Shown: one piece after another, positions 61,801 to 64,000 of the stretch
How the letters are laid out: each line of letters opens with the position of its first letter
How positions within the stretch are numbered: position 1 is the first letter of the stretch
NCBI GenBank assembly: GCA_940671915.1
Contig: CALNVZ010003433.1
Location: 18,595,533-18,659,532 of the forward strand
Direction: 5' to 3'
DNA length: 64,000 bases
Origin: Paracentrotus lividus
Taxonomy: Eukaryota > Echinodermata > Echinoidea > Camarodonta > Echinidae
Notes under the pieces: generated by a model
The model's input: only the letters and a program-made list of their open reading frames with translations
The model's database searches: none
What the model was told of the DNA's origin: nothing
Translations under genes and position numbers: made by a program

Positions 61801-63328
61801 ATTTTGTCTTCATCTAGTCTCAAAACCCAGATTGTGAATTGTGTAACGTACGTAACGTTATGTATATTACACAGTTCAGGAGAAAATTGGTACAAGAGAA
61901 CATATGTTTTACACATTTTATTGTTGCATTATGATAGAACATGGATTCTAACTGGAAATCTGACATCTGAGGGATATTTTCTTTTCCCCAATAAATAAAA
62001 ATGTATTATGTTTGTAACATACATGTACGTAACACAGCACTGACCAAAACGCAAAAATAACTTGTTATGAAGGAATTTTGTATTTATGGCGAAGAAGTGT
62101 TTGTTTTCCATTAATATATAATCCATTCTTGAAAAAAAATGCTATATGGATGGTTTCCTACTTGCCTATTTCAGACGCGAAACGCACGTAACATTTATTT
62201 GTAACATACATGTACGTAACGCTGAGTTCCACTGATTTTAACTGAAATACCTTATCATGAATACCCAAATCCTTTTAGTTCTGAAATTATGCAACACTAA
62301 TGCATGCAATATCAGAAAAGTATTTCTTTTCGATGACACACTTCACAGAAATCTGGCTTTTTCTGAAAGGTGTTTGATTTTTTTTTTCTGTGTGAATGTA
62401 ACACACGTAACGCTCTTAAACTCCTCCTTGCACAAAGTCTGTGAAAGGCAAGTGACTTTTGTCTGTTTTTTCTTGAAGAGCGATTACCAAAGACCGTTTC
62501 AAATGCACAGCCTTATGAAAAGGGGGTATTACAAAAGAAATATGGTTAGAAATGCACTTGGAAAACCCTTCTGAATTGTAACATACGTAACGTGGAATGG
62601 ACCAAATGTGCTTTCCGTATGTTTGGAAGCACGTTTTGTGTACATTCTGATGCGTGAAATGTTTAAAATCTAAAAATTGGTCCGATATCACTGAATCAAA
62701 GTTGTGATTTTAGGCTTGTGAACTTAAAAAAATGACATTTTTGCATTCAACCATTGCTCACTGAAGCATGACTTCATGGTTTTATAAATTATATGGTACT
62801 ACATTGTAGCAAGGAAAGAAAAAAACTTTGTATCGATCTTCTCAGACATACATGTACTTACGTAGTAAGCTGGGAGAATTTTTTTTTTCAGTTTGATTTT
62901 GTTATATTTGCATTAATTCAAACTGAGTAAAAATCATAATTACACCAGCTTTATTTTCTATTGTAGGTATGCACCACTGCTCAAATGGCGTCAACTGATG
63001 TTACAGTAATGTAGAATATATCCCAAACGTACATGTATGCTATATATGCGTTCAGGTGCAAAATGAATGCTTCTTGATTAGATAGAAAATTAAACATATA
63101 GATCTACACCACAAAACAGAATGGAAAAAAATTAAGGGGGAATAAAAAAAACCTGTTTTTCCTGCTTTACATTTAAGGTAATATGCAATATACATGTATG
63201 GTTTTGATTGATCTTCCTTGTTTTCCACTTGTACTATTTTATTGATACATTTGTACTTTCTATGGATGCAGAAAATCAACATGAGCAAGTTTGACCCTGA
63301 TGTGCGTGCTTTCACAAGGTGTCTATGA
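55271..63328 (+). CDS. Secreted cysteine-rich protein with 14-residue repeats (unknown function)
   Basis: Proposed coding exons are 55,271-55,883, 56,812-56,895, 57,297-58,610, 62,967-63,005 and 63,272-63,328. The protein starts MALISRCFVLLLAVLVLITS, a clear signal peptide with a likely cut after TYTA (residue 23). Residues 48-194 hold eight cysteines, an even number that suits disulphide pairing outside the cell. A short charged linker follows, then about 28 copies of LPDGAVPNPNGDTN, and a short tail. Phases agree at every junction: 1, 1, 0, 0. The repeat exon has four single-base frame breaks. I do not recognise the family. The proline, asparagine, glycine and aspartate repeat recalls matrix or biomineral proteins, but that is only a resemblance. 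The last two exons are the weakest part. Confidence 0.7.
56607..56791. repeat. Short foldback in intron 1, next to the exon 2 acceptor
   Basis: Arms of about 32 bases, ATTGAAACTTAGTAAAGAAT and its inverted partner at 56,759-56,791, pair closely. The right arm ends about 20 bases before the acceptor. Confidence 0.6.
56812..56895 (+). CDS. Exon 2 of the repeat protein
   Basis: 84 bases between TTATCTTTTCAG and GTATGTCATG, open in the right phase: PILEAQKWNLEHPKDLDQNE then PQSPATEG. Phase 1 at both ends, so it could be skipped without a frame change. Confidence 0.7.
57297..58610 (+). CDS. Exon 3: acidic linker and about 28 tandem 14-residue repeats
   Basis: After TTTCCAACTTTAG the exon reads NVIANNLDAGDTTGDESNLQ and continues acidic to DGDTENVAI. 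From about 57,428 it is a 42-base minisatellite coding L-P-D-G-(A/V)-(V/L)-P-N-P-N-G-(D/N)-(T/A)-N. It ends at CTTCCAGTG before GTAAGTCC. The frame is lost or gained at four places: one base short near 57,612, one extra near 57,721, and one short each near 58,184 and 58,299. All fall in repeat units whose neighbours are intact. Confidence 0.75.
59115..60690. repeat. TGCCTCCGCC repeat, two tandem copies, with AGGTCA arrays
   Basis: Copy A starts at 59,115 and copy B at 59,798. Each begins TATGCCTCCGCC, a short hairpin ending GGAGGCATTATG, then TTTTCGGGTTGTCCGTCC and a GTCC microsatellite. A unit of about 150 bases then repeats with TAACTTAAGAACCGTTTGAC, GATTTTGGGGTCA and AGGTCAAAGGTCAAAGGTCA. 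The end is GGCGGAGGCATA and GACCGTGCGCGGTCGAGG. This type of repeat is, to my knowledge, common in marine invertebrate genomes. Confidence 0.75.
60985..62608. repeat. Tandem units of about 180 bases bounded by TGGTCCATTCCACG
   Basis: The left end AAATGGTCCATTCCACG and the right end CGTGGAATGGACCAAAT are inverted. Between them GTAACATACGTAACG-type motifs occur at 61,474, 61,844, 62,014, 62,201, 62,398 and 62,578, mostly 170-200 bases apart, preceded by T-rich stretches. Possibly an element with internal tandem repeats. Confidence 0.55.
62967..63005 (+). CDS. Possible exon 4
   Basis: Follows TTTTCTATTGTAG and reads VCTTAQMASTDVT in phase 0. It may splice at ACA-GTAATG to the next exon, or read on VM and stop at 63,014, giving a shorter tail. 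Which is right cannot be told from sequence alone. Confidence 0.4.
63272..63328 (+). CDS. Possible last exon
   Basis: Follows CTATGGATGCAG and reads KINMSKFDPDVRAFTRCL then TGA in phase 0. Its base composition stands out from the AT-rich flanks. Together with exon 4 it adds two cysteines, keeping the total even. Confidence 0.4.
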   Translation, partial: KINMSKFDPDVRAFTRCL

Positions 63329-64000
63329 CATAATTACAACATCAACATAACATTGGGTCATTTGCTAGAGAGCTGTGATTGCCTGGCATATTTTGGAAAC
63401 CTATCTATCCCTATTACTAAAAATTTGTGAATATTGAGCCTTGCTGTATAAAATTATGATTTGACATTTTACAAATCCACATGCCGTACATGTTTAGTGA
63501 TCGTAATCGTCCACTGAAACCTTGAAAAGAGTCCACCAAACAGTGTAGGTTAAATGCTTATAAATTGTGAACCAAATGATTTTGTTATAAAATGAGTAGT
63601 TAGCAAAATATAAGCAAGGCATTCTACTCTGTACGAGTGGACAGGTGATTGAGAATACTTTGTACCTTTGAAAATGACAAGGCTGTGTACTCAGTTGTGC
63701 TTATTGCTTACTGTGACTACTCAAATTTGGCTGTAATTCGGTTAAAGAGACAAGAATACTATCAGGATAACTCCTCCACATCTTGAAGAAACATTTGAAC
63801 TGAATAGGACGCAGAGAACAATTCCTGAGACTATCAACTATTGTTTCCACATTTGAGCAATTCCACTGTTACTGAAATTTTAAAACACAACATTTTCTAG
63901 ATAGTTTTTATATATATATATACATAATTAGAAATAGATGTGTCTCTAAATTCATACACCTAAATAAGTCAATGATAACAAAAGAATTGTTTCCAAAAAA
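63329..64000. other. Possible 3' untranslated or intergenic DNA
   Basis: AT-rich with no recognised gene. A polyadenylation-type AATAAA lies at 63,141, upstream of the possible last exon; none is obvious after it. Confidence 0.5.

Larger units (their letters stand above)
58611..62966 (+). other. Intron 3 of the repeat protein, filled with repeats
   Basis: The 4.4-kb intron contains a decayed tandem array marked by GTGCTCACTCAAGCATGAA (58,962; 59,090; 60,827; 60,958; 62,755). It is interrupted at about 59,115-60,690 and 60,985-62,608 by two other repeats. Confidence 0.65.

Overview
This is an AT-rich eukaryotic (animal) window with short exons, long introns and many transposon relics. Two protein-coding genes are visible. 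The first is SKP1, whose protein is very close to other animal SKP1. The second is a secreted cysteine-rich protein with a long 14-residue repeat. A marine invertebrate deuterostome, perhaps an echinoderm, fits the SKP1 sequence, the TGCCTCCGCC/GTCCGTCC repeat and the foldback elements. That placement is inference; no species is assigned.

Layout, 1-37.4 kb. This part is three copies of one region. Arm 1 (1-13,912) is followed by an 84-base spacer and then by its own reverse complement, arm 2 (13,997-27,085). Arm 2 runs through the end of SKP1 to 28,577. From about 28,654 a third copy (arm 3, to about 37,437) follows in the orientation of arm 1. The copies differ mainly by single-base insertions and deletions, often in homopolymers. 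The spacer looks like a noisy long-read hairpin adapter. Arm 1 also carries a 25-N gap. I read the palindrome as an assembly artefact (an untrimmed adapter in a long read plus a bad join), not a natural inverted duplication. Arm 3 continues into unique DNA, so SKP1 most likely lies once, on the minus strand, with its promoter near 36.5 kb.

Inside each arm, SKP1 introns hold nested mobile elements: a piggyBac-like element, a small foldback element with a telomere-like centre, a large foldback element split by a LINE that is itself split by a hAT-like element, an element with GTACTAGATGTT ends, and a second LINE. A tandem duplicate of the first coding exon, with a ruined splice donor, lies in intron 1.

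Layout, 37.4-55 kb. No convincing host gene. There are several well-bounded non-autonomous elements (TA- and TAA-flanked), decayed tandem units rich in GCGCGAAGCGC, a LINE on the minus strand (43.5-49 kb) split by a mariner-like foldback element, two minisatellite blocks in opposite orientation, and long homopolymer runs.

Layout, 55-64 kb. A plus-strand gene of four or five exons encodes a signal peptide, an eight-cysteine domain and about 28 copies of a 14-residue repeat. Its large third intron holds a decayed tandem array broken by two other repeats, one carrying nine clusters of AGGTCA half-sites.

No CRISPR array, rRNA, tRNA, operon or recognisable new defence or mobile system was seen. 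The most useful results are the artefactual palindrome, the unfamiliar repeat protein, the SKP1 exon duplication and the nested elements.
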